Below are positions 8,942 through 17,276 of a DNA stretch of 34,498 nt, one piece after another. The stretch is from assembly GCA_964548535.1 (NCBI GenBank), contig CAZJRQ010000025.1, forward strand, positions 1 through 34,498, in the 5' to 3' direction. The position numbers were made by a program, and so were the translations under genes. The first letter of the stretch is position 1, and each line of letters opens with the position of its first letter. Source of the DNA: CAZJRQ01 sp964548535 (lineage in GTDB: Bacteria > Bacillota > Clostridia > Oscillospirales > Ruminococcaceae). Below the pieces are notes generated by a model. That model was not told where the DNA came from, searched no databases, and saw nothing but the letters and a program-made list of their open reading frames with translations.

Positions 8942-10558
8942 TTATTTACCCTCCTTTTTTCTTCTCTTTATTAAAACAATACCTTTTTTTCTAAGTATTT
9001 TCCTAACAATATTAAGTGCAATCAAAACAACGATAATAACAACAAAAGTAGTAAAATTGTCTCTCAAGAAATCGTCACGAGCATATTCATAAGCTCTGTC
9101 ATAGTTAAATCTTGAGTAACCAGTCTTAAAGTAATCAAGAGCAACATCATATTGTTCTTCCTGCAAAGCAGCCTTACCAAGACCAATATAAGCCATAGGG
9201 TAAGTACTATCTCTCTTAACAACCTCTTCCCAGTAAGGCTTAGCATCTAAGTAAAGACCCCTGTTGTAATTTTCAAAAGCCTCGTGCAAATACTTACCAA
9301 AAGTTGTTACAGTATAAACGGTAATATCATTTTTAGATTTAGCACCGTCAAGAATATAAATACTGTCACCCAAAGTATCAACAGCATTAGGACTCAAAAA
9401 GCTTCCTCGCTGATCAGCCGTTGAGTTTTTATTACCAAAAATACAAATCAAATTTGCATTTCTGTCATACTGGAAAACACGACCAGTCTCAAAGTCAAGA
9501 ACATTAATCAAACCGTTGTCACCAATAGCAATATCAGTAAGCTTAGTTGAATATTTCTTGTTAGAGTCAACTGAAATAACGCCCTCAGTGATATCACCAA
9601 ATAAGTATTCATCACCCATTTCATTATCCCAAATGTTATATCCAGCAGCATTAAGTTTCTTTACCGCGTCAGTAGAAGTCGAAACTTCAGTAACTGTGTA
9701 AATAAAACCGTCATCATCAATGTCAAAGTTTGCATACTCAACCGGAACATTTCTCTGCATACCAGAAATCTGATCGTTTGAAGCAACCATTCTCCAAAGT
9801 TTCTGAGCAATAACCTTAGCTGTAACCTCAACTCTGTTAGCACCGTAGAATCCAGTAAATTCTCCGTCTTTGTTAAATTGAACCGAACCCTTATTTACTG
9901 ATTTTACAACAGTATAAACATTTTCAGCGTTATCAGCAATAACCTTAGTAGGATTAAAAGTTTTCTCAGTATAAAGCGGATCTTCTGGCTTAGTATATTC
10001 TTCAATAAACTCACACTCAGTAGCTGAAGTAACCTTAGCCTTAACAACTCTAGAATTTTCATTATCAGCAACATAAAGAGTTAAGTCACCAGTAATCTCA
10101 CTAGTATCAACATAAAGACCATAAGGACTCTTAAAATTTGAAAGTCCGTTTGAATCAACGTTAATCTCACTGTCACCTAAAACACCGTAGTAACGACCGA
10201 TAACTTCAAGATTTTTGTCAAGTCTTAAAACTCTGTTATTTTTAGTATCAGCAACCCAAAACTCTTGCCTTTCCTTGTCCACGAACAAGTCCTTAGCATC
10301 GTTTAAAGAAGCCGAAGCACTCTCACTTACAAACAAAGGGTCAGCCGGATCAGAAAGTCTGTCAAGTTTCATTTCTGCTCCCGTAACCGTTTTATCTACC
10401 CTGTAGCCATTTTGAGAAGGGACCGGATCCCCCCATCTGTCATAGCTGTATGACTCATAAGGTTCCTTTGCGAAAGCAGTAATTGACATAGTAAGAGCAG
10501 ATGCCAAAGCCATCGACAAAGTAAGCAACCTTTTAAGCGATTTATTTAATTTAGCCAC
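8942..10558 (-). CDS. Exported NHL-type beta-propeller with TPR and C-terminal membrane anchor
   Basis: The protein has 538 residues. A signal peptide (cleavage predicted after TAFA near residue 30) leads into repeated blades such as LFVDKERQEFWVADTKNNRV and LYVDTSEITGDLTLYVADN, characteristic of NHL or gluconolactonase-like propellers (about residues 75-430). A TPR-like helical pair follows (YPMAYIGLGKAALQEEQYD, about 450-490), then one membrane segment (about 503-520) and a basic tail (RKILRKKG, KRRKKEGK) that should face the cytoplasm. This predicts an outside-facing propeller fixed to the membrane. The GTG start at 10558 follows an AGGTGA sequence. It sits between the first permease pair and the Yip1 gene. 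Propeller folds often bind ligands or proteins, so a sugar-capture or assembly role is possible but unproven. Confidence 0.75.
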   Translation of the reverse strand: MAKLNKSLKRLLTLSMALASALTMSITAFAKEPYESYSYDRWGDPVPSQNGYRVDKTVTGAEMKLDRLSDPADPLFVSESASASLNDAKDLFVDKERQEFWVADTKNNRVLRLDKNLEVIGRYYGVLGDSEINVDSNGLSNFKSPYGLYVDTSEITGDLTLYVADNENSRVVKAKVTSATECEFIEEYTKPEDPLYTEKTFNPTKVIADNAENVYTVVKSVNKGSVQFNKDGEFTGFYGANRVEVTAKVIAQKLWRMVASNDQISGMQRNVPVEYANFDIDDDGFIYTVTEVSTSTDAVKKLNAAGYNIWDNEMGDEYLFGDITEGVISVDSNKKYSTKLTDIAIGDNGLINVLDFETGRVFQYDRNANLICIFGNKNSTADQRGSFLSPNAVDTLGDSIYILDGAKSKNDITVYTVTTFGKYLHEAFENYNRGLYLDAKPYWEEVVKRDSTYPMAYIGLGKAALQEEQYDVALDYFKTGYSRFNYDRAYEYARDDFLRDNFTTFVVIIVVLIALNIVRKILRKKGIVLIKRRKKEGK

Positions 10559-10602
10559 TACTTATCACCTATTTCCTTTCTGAAATAATTTCATTTCACC
10601 CA

Positions 10603-11493
10603 TTAATCCTTAATACCAGAGTGCGCCATGGTTTCCATAACATTACCCTGAGCAATCAAGAATACAACAAGCGGCGGAATAAGAAGTAGTACAGAAGCTG
10701 CGAAAGTAACACCCTGTCTAGCAAGACCAACCATAGTAATCTGCTGAACAATAGTAGGCAAAGTCTTAAGCTCCTCAGAGTAAATCAAAGAACCGCCCTG
10801 AATATTCCAAGCACCTTGGAAAGCAAAGATAATAAGAGTCATAAGAGCAGGCTTTGAGTTAGGAACAACAATCTGCCAGCAAATTCTAAACAAACCAGCA
10901 CCGTCAACCTTAGCAGCCTCAATCATAGAATCGTGAATTGACATCATGCTCTGACGCATAAGGAACAATCCCATAGCAGTAGAAATATTAGGTAAAATAA
11001 GAGCCCAGTATGTATCAATGATACCCAATTTCGACATAACAAGGAACTGCATAATCCAAGTAGCGTTTGAAGCAAACAAAAGTGAAACTACAATCAATTG
11101 GTTAATAAATTTTGAACCAGGGAATTTGCACTTAGCCAAAACAAAACCGGCACAGCAGCAAACAAATAGGTTACAAACACAAACTACAATAGTAATAAAC
11201 ACACTGTTGAAGATATATCTAGAAAGCGGAACCCACATACTAGCCAAAACCTTAAACATATCAGAGAAGTTTTTGGTAGTAGGATTAAGCACATAAAGCT
11301 TAGGTGGGAATACGAAAAGCTCTTCAACTGGTTTCATAGACTGAACAACTGAATAATAAATAGGGAATATCATAAATGCTCCCAAAAGAATAAGGAAGAT
11401 GAAGATAGCAATATCTCCGCCAAGCGAACCATTAATTCTCTTTTTTCCTTTTTTGACCTTTACCTCGTCAATAGACTTTTTCTTTTTTGCCAT
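10603..11493 (-). CDS. Carbohydrate ABC transporter permease (MalG/UgpE/YtcP type), first pair
   Basis: The protein has 296 residues: a Lys-rich cytoplasmic N-terminus (MAKKKKSIDEVKVKKGKKR) and about six membrane segments. The EAA loop reads IEAAKVDGAGLFRICWQIVVP. It belongs to the CUT1 sugar importer permeases and should dimerise with the product of the gene at 11511-12455, 17 bp upstream. The ATG at 11493 follows GGAGGTGAG. The C-terminus (MAHSGIKD) is typical of the family (…SGIKG/D). It is followed after 44 bp by the NHL/TPR gene. Confidence 0.93.
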   Translation of the reverse strand: MAKKKKSIDEVKVKKGKKRINGSLGGDIAIFIFLILLGAFMIFPIYYSVVQSMKPVEELFVFPPKLYVLNPTTKNFSDMFKVLASMWVPLSRYIFNSVFITIVVCVCNLFVCCCAGFVLAKCKFPGSKFINQLIVVSLLFASNATWIMQFLVMSKLGIIDTYWALILPNISTAMGLFLMRQSMMSIHDSMIEAAKVDGAGLFRICWQIVVPNSKPALMTLIIFAFQGAWNIQGGSLIYSEELKTLPTIVQQITMVGLARQGVTFAASVLLLIPPLVVFLIAQGNVMETMAHSGIKD

Positions 11494-11510
11494 TTCGTAA
11501 ACTCACCTCC

Positions 11511-12455
11511 TTAATCAAGATATTTTCCGAGCAGTTTATTTACACCCTTGTTAGCAAGAAGCATAACTGCGAATAGTATGAAACATATTGCCGAAGCGTA
11601 ACCCATCTCATAACGTATCGAACCATAGTCAGTCGCGTGGTTCATAATAGTATGAGCGGCATAGTCAGTAGAAGGCAGACCAACAAGCATCTGACCAACG
11701 ACACCAACAGTAAACGAAGCAGAAATCTGCATTACAGCGGCAAACAGTAGCTGAGGTCCCATTGAAGGAATAGTAATAGTGAAAAGCTCCTGCCATCTAT
11801 TTTTAATACCCTCAATAGCGCCAGCCTCGTACATCGAACCATCAATATTTTGGAAACCAGCACGAATAGCCAAGAATCCAGCACCCATTGAAATCCAAAG
11901 CTGAACAATAATAACAACAGGAAGAATATATTCAGTATCAGTCAAAAACTGCTTAGGAGTGTTAAACAAACCAAGGTCCATCATAACAGCATTCAAATAA
12001 CCGTATTGGTCACCAGAAAGAATAAGCTGCCAAGTAACATAAACTGAAGTAGTCATTGAAGGTGCGTAGAAAACAAAAGTAAAGAATGTTTTCAAGAATG
12101 GGTGCATCTCATTAATAAGCCAAGCGATAAAAAAGCTAAGAATATAAGAGAATGGACCAGTAAAGATTGCAAAAATCAAAGTATTTCTAACAGCGATAAG
12201 AAAAACGCTGTCGTTTAAAAACAAAGTATAAAAATTTGAAAGTCCAACCCACTGTGGTTTTTGAATCATGTTGAAATTAGTAAAGCCCATAGGCAAAGAC
12301 ATAACAACAGGAACAACAGTAAAAATGATAAACAAAATCATAAACGGCGCAAGAAGAGCATAACAGCTCTTGTTAACTTTCATCATGTGCCAAGTATAAG
12401 CCCATTTATTTTGCGTGTTTATAGGCTTAGGCTGAGCATTTGTGTTTTTAGCCAT
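11511..12455 (-). CDS. Sugar ABC transporter permease (LacF/UgpA type), first pair
   Basis: The protein has 314 residues with about six membrane segments after a short hydrophilic N-terminus. The EAA loop reads YEAGAIEGIKNRWQELFTIT, followed by IPSMGP. It is the usual first-listed permease of a CUT1 importer. Its ATG at 12455 lies three bases after the solute-binding protein stop codon, and its GGGGAG Shine-Dalgarno site is inside the end of that gene, so the two are probably translated together. This supports assigning the large binding protein to this pair. The ATPase is not encoded here. Confidence 0.93.
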   Translation of the reverse strand: MAKNTNAQPKPINTQNKWAYTWHMMKVNKSCYALLAPFMILFIIFTVVPVVMSLPMGFTNFNMIQKPQWVGLSNFYTLFLNDSVFLIAVRNTLIFAIFTGPFSYILSFFIAWLINEMHPFLKTFFTFVFYAPSMTTSVYVTWQLILSGDQYGYLNAVMMDLGLFNTPKQFLTDTEYILPVVIIVQLWISMGAGFLAIRAGFQNIDGSMYEAGAIEGIKNRWQELFTITIPSMGPQLLFAAVMQISASFTVGVVGQMLVGLPSTDYAAHTIMNHATDYGSIRYEMGYASAICFILFAVMLLANKGVNKLLGKYLD

Positions 12456-12458
12456 TAA

Positions 12459-15425
12459 TTACTCCCCTTTCTCATCATTAGTAGATAGTTTCAAATCCTC
12501 ACGCTTACGAGTAATTTCCTCATTAATATCTCTGTTATACCAGAACAAAATATCACGAGGGTTATAGTAGTTGTTTACAACCTCTCTAAAACCATTCATA
12601 AGGTTACGAGTTACACCGTAAGAAGCAGGGATAATAGGAATTTCAACCTGAGCATCAAGCTGTTCTTTCAGTAGAGAAATTTCAGTAGAAGTCCATGAAA
12701 GTTCACTAAGAGCCTCAACATTAGCAGTATCAAATCTACCCATAGTACCCAAAACTGATTCAATGTCATTACCATATTGAACCTGAGTTTCCTTAGAAGT
12801 AAACCACTTGATGAATTCCCAAGCGCCTTCCTTGTCAGGAGCAGTATCAAAAATAACAGCACCAGAACCAACCGAGTTAGCAGCGTGATTAATAGTACCA
12901 TCTGCCTGCTCAGTACCAGGAACAGGCTGGAATGACCAGCAGCCCTTAATTTCAGGAGCAGCAACAGCAAGCTGATTGTAGAATGTGTAGTTTTGAATTA
13001 GAATTGGCATATCACCAGTTCTGAAACGAGTAAATCCGTCATAAGTCTGCTCAAAGCTGTAAGTAGTGTAGAACTTAGTCCACAAATCAAAAGCCTCAAC
13101 AGCCTCAATCTTATCAAAATTAGTCTTAGTCTGAGCGTCATCATAGTAGTTAATACCCTGCTGAAGAAGAAGCATAGCAAAAGTATTACCAGACTCAGTA
13201 ATAGGAGAAATCGTAGTAACACCAGAGTTACCGCCCATTACAGGAAGAACCAAACCAACTTCCATGTAATTTCTTTGAAGAAGAGGAAGAGTGTCAATCA
13301 AATGCTCCCAAGTATCCAAATCAGTCTTAGGATCAATTCCATACTCAGCCAAAACGTCAGAACGATAGAAAAGCATAGGGAAAGTCTGAGAAACAGGCAA
13401 TCCATAAACACCGCCGTTATATTCATAAAGAACAGAAGCGTCATCAGCAAATCTCTTGTTCACCTCTTCGTAATCATCAAATTGCGAAAGATCAACCAGC
13501 ACATCACGCGCCGCCAGCTGAATAGGGAAGTCACCGCCCAAGAACAAAGCAAGGTCAGGACCCTTACCAGCGAAAGTCGCCTCGACAATACCGCCGACAA
13601 CAAGTTTCATGTTAATCTTTGTTTTAGCAGTAGGGTTATATTGGTTGCTGACAAGATTCTGAACAACAAGTGCGTTATCACGACCAAGAGTAGTCCAGCA
13701 AGACATAGTGTCCGAACCGTCATCTTCAGAAAGAGAGTTGTAATCTTCAAAGAAAGAACCAATAAAAGCCTGGAAAGAGAAAGATACAGAATCAAAGAAA
13801 GATTTCTTGCAATCAGTAAATTCCTTGTTAGAAGGAGCAAGCTCAATCATGTCAACTTCCAAAGGCTGCTCACGATATTGATTAATCCATGAAGAAACCG
13901 CCGTAACGTCTTCCTTAAGCTGTTTTTTCATAAATTTAGGAATTCTGTCAGGACGTTCAACACACTTGTCTAGTGTAAGAGCAAGCTTGTTAAGAGTAAC
14001 AGCCTCAGTACCGCCAGTACCAGAAAGCTTTTCAATAGTAGCCATCTGCTCTTTAAGTTGTTTAGAGTACTCCGCAAAATCATCAATAATTCCAGGAATA
14101 GCCTCATCGATCATATAGTTGTTATATTCATCAGGATCAGGACCAGTAATCTGACGTATTGCTCTGTAATAACTATTAACGTTATAAACAATCTCATCAA
14201 GATCACTCATAATCTGACCAATTTCACCAGGAACAGCCTCAAGAGTAAGTTCGTGAGTACCTGCTGAAAGATAAAAATACATCTCTTCGCCGTTTTCGAT
14301 AGAAGGAACAGTAACAGACCAGTCAGTGTCATAGTAGAACTTAATCTGCTCACATTCCAAATTAGGAACAGTACCATCTATGTATAAACGTCTGTTAGAA
14401 TACATACCACGCATAACATCCTGCTTAGCACGAATGCCTATTTTGTAGTATCCATCCTCCTTAACACTAAATTCCCAAGTAACAGCCTGAGTCGCCTGAG
14501 TCCAGCTTTCCTTACCAATAGTGTTATACTTAGTTTTAGTAGGGCTATTTCCAGTAGCCGAAGAAGTTAAATAGGAGTTTCTGTCAGAAGTAGGGAACAA
14601 AGTTCTATCCGACTTGTAATCAGCAAGCTCACCCTCAAGATTAATAACATCTGCTTCATTCTTAGTGATATCAGCCTCACTAGGAGCAGTGTAAGGAAGA
14701 GGAGTTTCGTCTTGATAAAGCTTAAGATACTCAAGAGCGAACTGAGCCTTAGTAGATTTCAGTGTAAGAGTATGCTTACCAGCCTCAATGTAAAAAGCCA
14801 AAGGAGAGTTAGACAAACCGTCAATATCCTTAAGCGGAGTTTTCTGCCAGCAAACCTCCTCAACTTGACCAGGACGAATATCATTACCCTTAAAGTCCTG
14901 TTCAATATCAGTCTCATTCACCCATTTTTTAGACAAAGTAATACGAGAAGCCGTAGTATAAGGGCAAACATCATCAATAAGCAAAGCAAACTCAACTGAT
15001 GAAATACCACCAGCAAGAGCCTCATAACTCGCCTCAATATTATACAAACCAGATTCAGTTACTTCAAATTCATAAGTAACGCTGCCCTCCTGATTTGCCC
15101 ATTTTGCTACATTTTCAACGCCATCAACAGTATCAATAGAGATATCAGTATTTTCACTGAAATTAACAAAATCCTTACCATTGATAATTACTTCCTGCTC
15201 AGGTCTAGCAGCATCAGCATGCCTTTTCAAATAATTGCTGTAAGTATTTTCACGATTACTAGCGTCAACCAAATCAGCAGTATTTTCAACTTCGTCCTGA
15301 GAAGTGCCTAGAGTGCTGTCGTCTGTCGTATCTGCGGCACTTGCAAGCAAGGAAATGCAGCTAGTAGCCGACAAAGCCAGTGCCAGTGCAGATGAGATAA
15401 CACGCCTAAACATTGTGTTCTTCAC
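12459..15425 (-). CDS. Very large ABC solute-binding protein with N-terminal carbohydrate-binding-like modules
   Basis: From the GTG at 15425 the product has 988 residues, about twice a normal sugar-binding protein. The signal region is MKNTMFRRVISSALALALSA; cleavage could be at a weak lipobox (SATSC) or after LLASA, so lipid anchoring is uncertain. Two beta-sandwich modules resembling CBM35/CBM6-type domains follow, roughly residues 50-240 (with VTYEFEVTESGLYNIEASY) and 255-430 (with VTWEFSVKEDGYYKIGIRAK). A helical linker leads into a family-1 solute-binding fold over the last 450 residues (GKGPDLALF, VYGLPVSQTFPMLFYRSD, KEGAWEFIKWFTS). I chose the GTG because AAGGTGG lies 6 nt upstream; the open frame continues to 15551 without a signal-like start. 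It is the first gene of the cluster. Confidence 0.9.
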   Translation of the reverse strand: MKNTMFRRVISSALALALSATSCISLLASAADTTDDSTLGTSQDEVENTADLVDASNRENTYSNYLKRHADAARPEQEVIINGKDFVNFSENTDISIDTVDGVENVAKWANQEGSVTYEFEVTESGLYNIEASYEALAGGISSVEFALLIDDVCPYTTASRITLSKKWVNETDIEQDFKGNDIRPGQVEEVCWQKTPLKDIDGLSNSPLAFYIEAGKHTLTLKSTKAQFALEYLKLYQDETPLPYTAPSEADITKNEADVINLEGELADYKSDRTLFPTSDRNSYLTSSATGNSPTKTKYNTIGKESWTQATQAVTWEFSVKEDGYYKIGIRAKQDVMRGMYSNRRLYIDGTVPNLECEQIKFYYDTDWSVTVPSIENGEEMYFYLSAGTHELTLEAVPGEIGQIMSDLDEIVYNVNSYYRAIRQITGPDPDEYNNYMIDEAIPGIIDDFAEYSKQLKEQMATIEKLSGTGGTEAVTLNKLALTLDKCVERPDRIPKFMKKQLKEDVTAVSSWINQYREQPLEVDMIELAPSNKEFTDCKKSFFDSVSFSFQAFIGSFFEDYNSLSEDDGSDTMSCWTTLGRDNALVVQNLVSNQYNPTAKTKINMKLVVGGIVEATFAGKGPDLALFLGGDFPIQLAARDVLVDLSQFDDYEEVNKRFADDASVLYEYNGGVYGLPVSQTFPMLFYRSDVLAEYGIDPKTDLDTWEHLIDTLPLLQRNYMEVGLVLPVMGGNSGVTTISPITESGNTFAMLLLQQGINYYDDAQTKTNFDKIEAVEAFDLWTKFYTTYSFEQTYDGFTRFRTGDMPILIQNYTFYNQLAVAAPEIKGCWSFQPVPGTEQADGTINHAANSVGSGAVIFDTAPDKEGAWEFIKWFTSKETQVQYGNDIESVLGTMGRFDTANVEALSELSWTSTEISLLKEQLDAQVEIPIIPASYGVTRNLMNGFREVVNNYYNPRDILFWYNRDINEEITRKREDLKLSTNDEKGE

Positions 15426-15994
15426 TATGAATCCACCTTTCATAATAATTTGCAAATGATTTTCCTGAAGAAACTGTCCTATAAAACTATATATATTAAA
15501 TAGTATAGTTTGATACATTCCCCAAAAATGCTTTTTATAATACCTATTCAAATAGGACTAAAAAAAATAACATATAGCGATAATAAACCGCCGTAAAAGC
15601 CAAACATCAGTACCAAAGCAGGTACAAAGCATTGGCTGCAGCCGAAAAAAATATATTTATTTTCGACCTTATAACTTTCACTTTTCACACACACCAAATC
15701 ACATAAATATCATTATTCAGTGGTAGAATAAAAAATGTAATAAATCAACTAAAAATTTCAGCATGGAAATTTACCAATAAACTGCAATTGTGACGATTTT
15801 TTCACACGAAAAGTGTAAATAAAGGATTGTTTAGTAACGCCTGTAACTTTTCGTTGTGCAAGTTGCACATATTGTGTTTTAGACACAACTTAACACATTA
15901 TGTAGCATAAATGTCCGAAAACTTAACAATAATGCACATAAAGCATATTAACTTTTTATTAAAAACGTCAAAAAAGCTGATTTAGCTAACCTTA
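15426..15994 (-). promoter_or_regulatory. Long structured 5' leader of the sugar ABC cluster
   Basis: About 560 nt separate the predicted start of transcription (near 15988) from the GTG at 15425, with no convincing gene. On the minus strand there is a two-part hairpin at 15599-15636 (GCCAA/TTGGC and GTACC/GGTAC around a symmetric 6/6 internal loop) followed by TTTT, an A/T-rich inverted repeat at about 15643-15666, and two adjacent palindromes at 15855-15888. The pattern suggests RNA-level control or operator sites, but I do not recognise a known riboswitch. Confidence 0.5.
15855..15869. promoter_or_regulatory. 15-bp perfect palindrome, possible operator
   Basis: TGTGCAAGTTGCACA consists of two perfect 7-bp arms around one base. 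A second inverted repeat (TTGTGT/ACACAA, 15872-15888) is next to it. It lies about 120-135 bp downstream of the predicted ABC-cluster start of transcription, where a repressor could act as a roadblock; it could equally form an RNA stem. Confidence 0.45.
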
Positions 15995-16023
15995 ATTATA
16001 TCAATTTTGCACCTATTTGTCAA
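15995..16023 (-). promoter_or_regulatory. Perfect-consensus sigma-A promoter of the sugar ABC cluster
   Basis: On the minus strand TTGACA (16023-16018), exactly 17 bp, then TATAAT (16000-15995). This is the textbook consensus and should be strong unless repressed. Just upstream of the -35 box lies TTACGTAA, an 8-bp palindrome in a CGTT/AACG context (about 16033-16049), a possible regulator site. Confidence 0.85.
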
Positions 16024-16062
16024 GACAAGTTAATCGTTTACGTAACGGTTTTCGCAAAGTTT

Positions 16063-16104
16063 AGAGCCATTTGTTTATATTGAACAAATGGCTCTATTTT
16101 TTTT
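16063..16104 (+). terminator. Strong plus-strand terminator with no plus-strand gene before it
   Basis: AGAGCCATTTGTT (16063-16075) and AACAAATGGCTCT (16083-16095) form a perfect 13-bp stem with a 7-nt loop, followed by A and eight T. The T run is only on the plus strand. All genes to the left are minus strand, so it must end an unannotated short RNA or an antisense transcript, or shield the spoIIA operon. Confidence 0.85.
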
Positions 16105-16363
16105 GTGCATATTGTTTTGCAAACAATTAACGCACTATAAATATTGTACAAAATCCTCTTAGTCTCCATTCAATTAACGAAATATATTTATTTTCAAACT
16201 ATCTTAATTCAAAATTTATATAAAAATATTCGTATATATAATAACATTTTTATATTTTCTCGCCAAATCAAGCCATAAATGTGGATTGCTTTACATAATT
16301 ACCCACTTTACCAATTTCACATAGGTCATATAAAAAAGGCGTGACTAGAATAAAAACAAGCAC
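16105..16363. other. AT-rich spacer before the spoIIA operon
   Basis: No gene is visible. The stretch should contain the spoIIA promoter, which in Bacillus is read by sigma-H, but I could not find a sigma-H site with correct spacing. GAAT at 16348-16351 and AGG at 16323-16325 are about 3 bp too far apart. Confidence 0.4.
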
Positions 16364-16395
16364 CAGCTTCCGACAGAATTTTCTGCAGGGGGCTG
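16364..16395 (+). promoter_or_regulatory. Hairpin in the spoIIAA leader
   Basis: CAGCTTCC (16364-16371) pairs with GGGGGCTG (16388-16395), with two G-U pairs, and encloses a second stem CAGAA/TTCTG (16374-16378/16381-16385). It is followed by TTATTATTTAT, a weak terminator-like tail, 41 bp before the spoIIAA start codon. It may be an attenuator or a stabilising 5' structure. Confidence 0.55.
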
Positions 16396-16436
16396 TTATT
16401 ATTTATAAAACGAAACTTAAGAAAGGGCTGACATAA

Positions 16437-16811
16437 ATGGACGTAAAAATTTTTCCAGACGTTGAAACTCAAACAATCACAGCACTAATCTATGGTGATA
16501 TAGACCACCACACCTCAAAATATATACGTGGGGAAATAGATAGTGCAATAAAAAAGCACCACCCGAAAAAGCTGATAATAGACTTTGCAAATGTAACTTT
16601 TATGGATAGTTCAGGAATAGGACTGCTAATGGGCAGATACAAGCAAATGAGTGAAATTTCAGGCGAAGTAAAAGCAGCAAATCCGCCAAGCTATATAAGA
16701 AAAGTAATGCAGCTGTCAGGAATCCACAAGCTGTGTCCGATAATAACAATTCAAAATAATCAGCCTACTGATATAAATGGCGAAAAAATAACCTGTACAA
16801 ACGAACAATAA
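16437..16811 (+). CDS. spoIIAA: Anti-sigma-F factor antagonist SpoIIAA
   Basis: The 124-residue protein is a STAS-domain anti-anti-sigma factor. In sporulating Firmicutes the unphosphorylated form binds SpoIIAB in the forespore and frees sigma-F. The phosphorylation segment reads VTFMDSSGIGLLMGRYK; Ser58 aligns in position with the phosphorylated Ser58 of the Bacillus protein. The C-terminal tail (from about residue 106, TIQNNQPTDING) is a little longer than usual. The ATG at 16437 follows GAAAGG. It is the first gene of spoIIAA-spoIIAB-sigF, a gene order that makes the identification secure. Confidence 0.95.
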   Translation: MDVKIFPDVETQTITALIYGDIDHHTSKYIRGEIDSAIKKHHPKKLIIDFANVTFMDSSGIGLLMGRYKQMSEISGEVKAANPPSYIRKVMQLSGIHKLCPIITIQNNQPTDINGEKITCTNEQ

Positions 16812-16829
16812 AGCGGAGGAATGAAAAAG

Positions 16830-17276
16830 ATGAAACAAAGATTAGTAAATGAAATGAAGTTAAGTTTTCCGAGCTATTCAGAAAACGAACGATTTTCACG
16901 AATAGCGGTATCAGGGTTTATAACCCAGCTAGACCCGCAGATAGACGAGCTTTCAGAAATAAAAACTGCCGTATCTGAAGGCGTAACAAACTGTATAGTC
17001 CACGGATATCGTGACACAGTAGGTGAGGTTTTCATACAGGTACGCATTTTTGAAAAGGACAAAGTTTACATAAAAATCCGTGATAAAGGCTGCGGAATAG
17101 AAGACATAGAGCAAGCAATGGAACCGCTTTTCACAACCGCACCAGAGGAAGAAAGAGCAGGACTAGGCTTTGCCGTAATGGAAAGCTTTATGGACAAAAT
17201 CAAAGTACGCAGTATAAAAGATAAAGGCACAACAATCATTATGGAAAAGACATTAAAAACCCGAAAGGCATACTAA
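16830..17276 (+). CDS. spoIIAB: Anti-sigma-F factor and serine kinase SpoIIAB
   Basis: The product is 148 residues with a GHKL ATPase fold. It shows the N-box EGVTNCIVHGY, the G1 box DKGCGIED and the G2 box GLGFAVMESF. SpoIIAB binds and inhibits sigma-F and phosphorylates SpoIIAA. An ATG at 16821 is only one base from GGAGG; the ATG at 16830 has a better spacing of about 10 nt and gives an N-terminus like the family (MKQRLVNEMKLSF), so I chose it. The stop codon overlaps the sigF start (TAATG), as expected for tightly coupled stoichiometric partners. Confidence 0.94.
   Translation: MKQRLVNEMKLSFPSYSENERFSRIAVSGFITQLDPQIDELSEIKTAVSEGVTNCIVHGYRDTVGEVFIQVRIFEKDKVYIKIRDKGCGIEDIEQAMEPLFTTAPEEERAGLGFAVMESFMDKIKVRSIKDKGTTIIMEKTLKTRKAY

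Noticed and set aside
16028..16055. Possible CcpA cre site upstream of the ABC promoter
   Set aside because: The sequence around CGTTTACGTAACG misses several fixed positions of the cre consensus; only an 8-bp TTACGTAA palindrome is certain.
16323..16351. Possible sigma-H promoter (AGGTCAT ... GAAT) before spoIIAA
   Set aside because: The -35 match is imperfect and the spacing is about 3 bp too long for the known sigma-H pattern.
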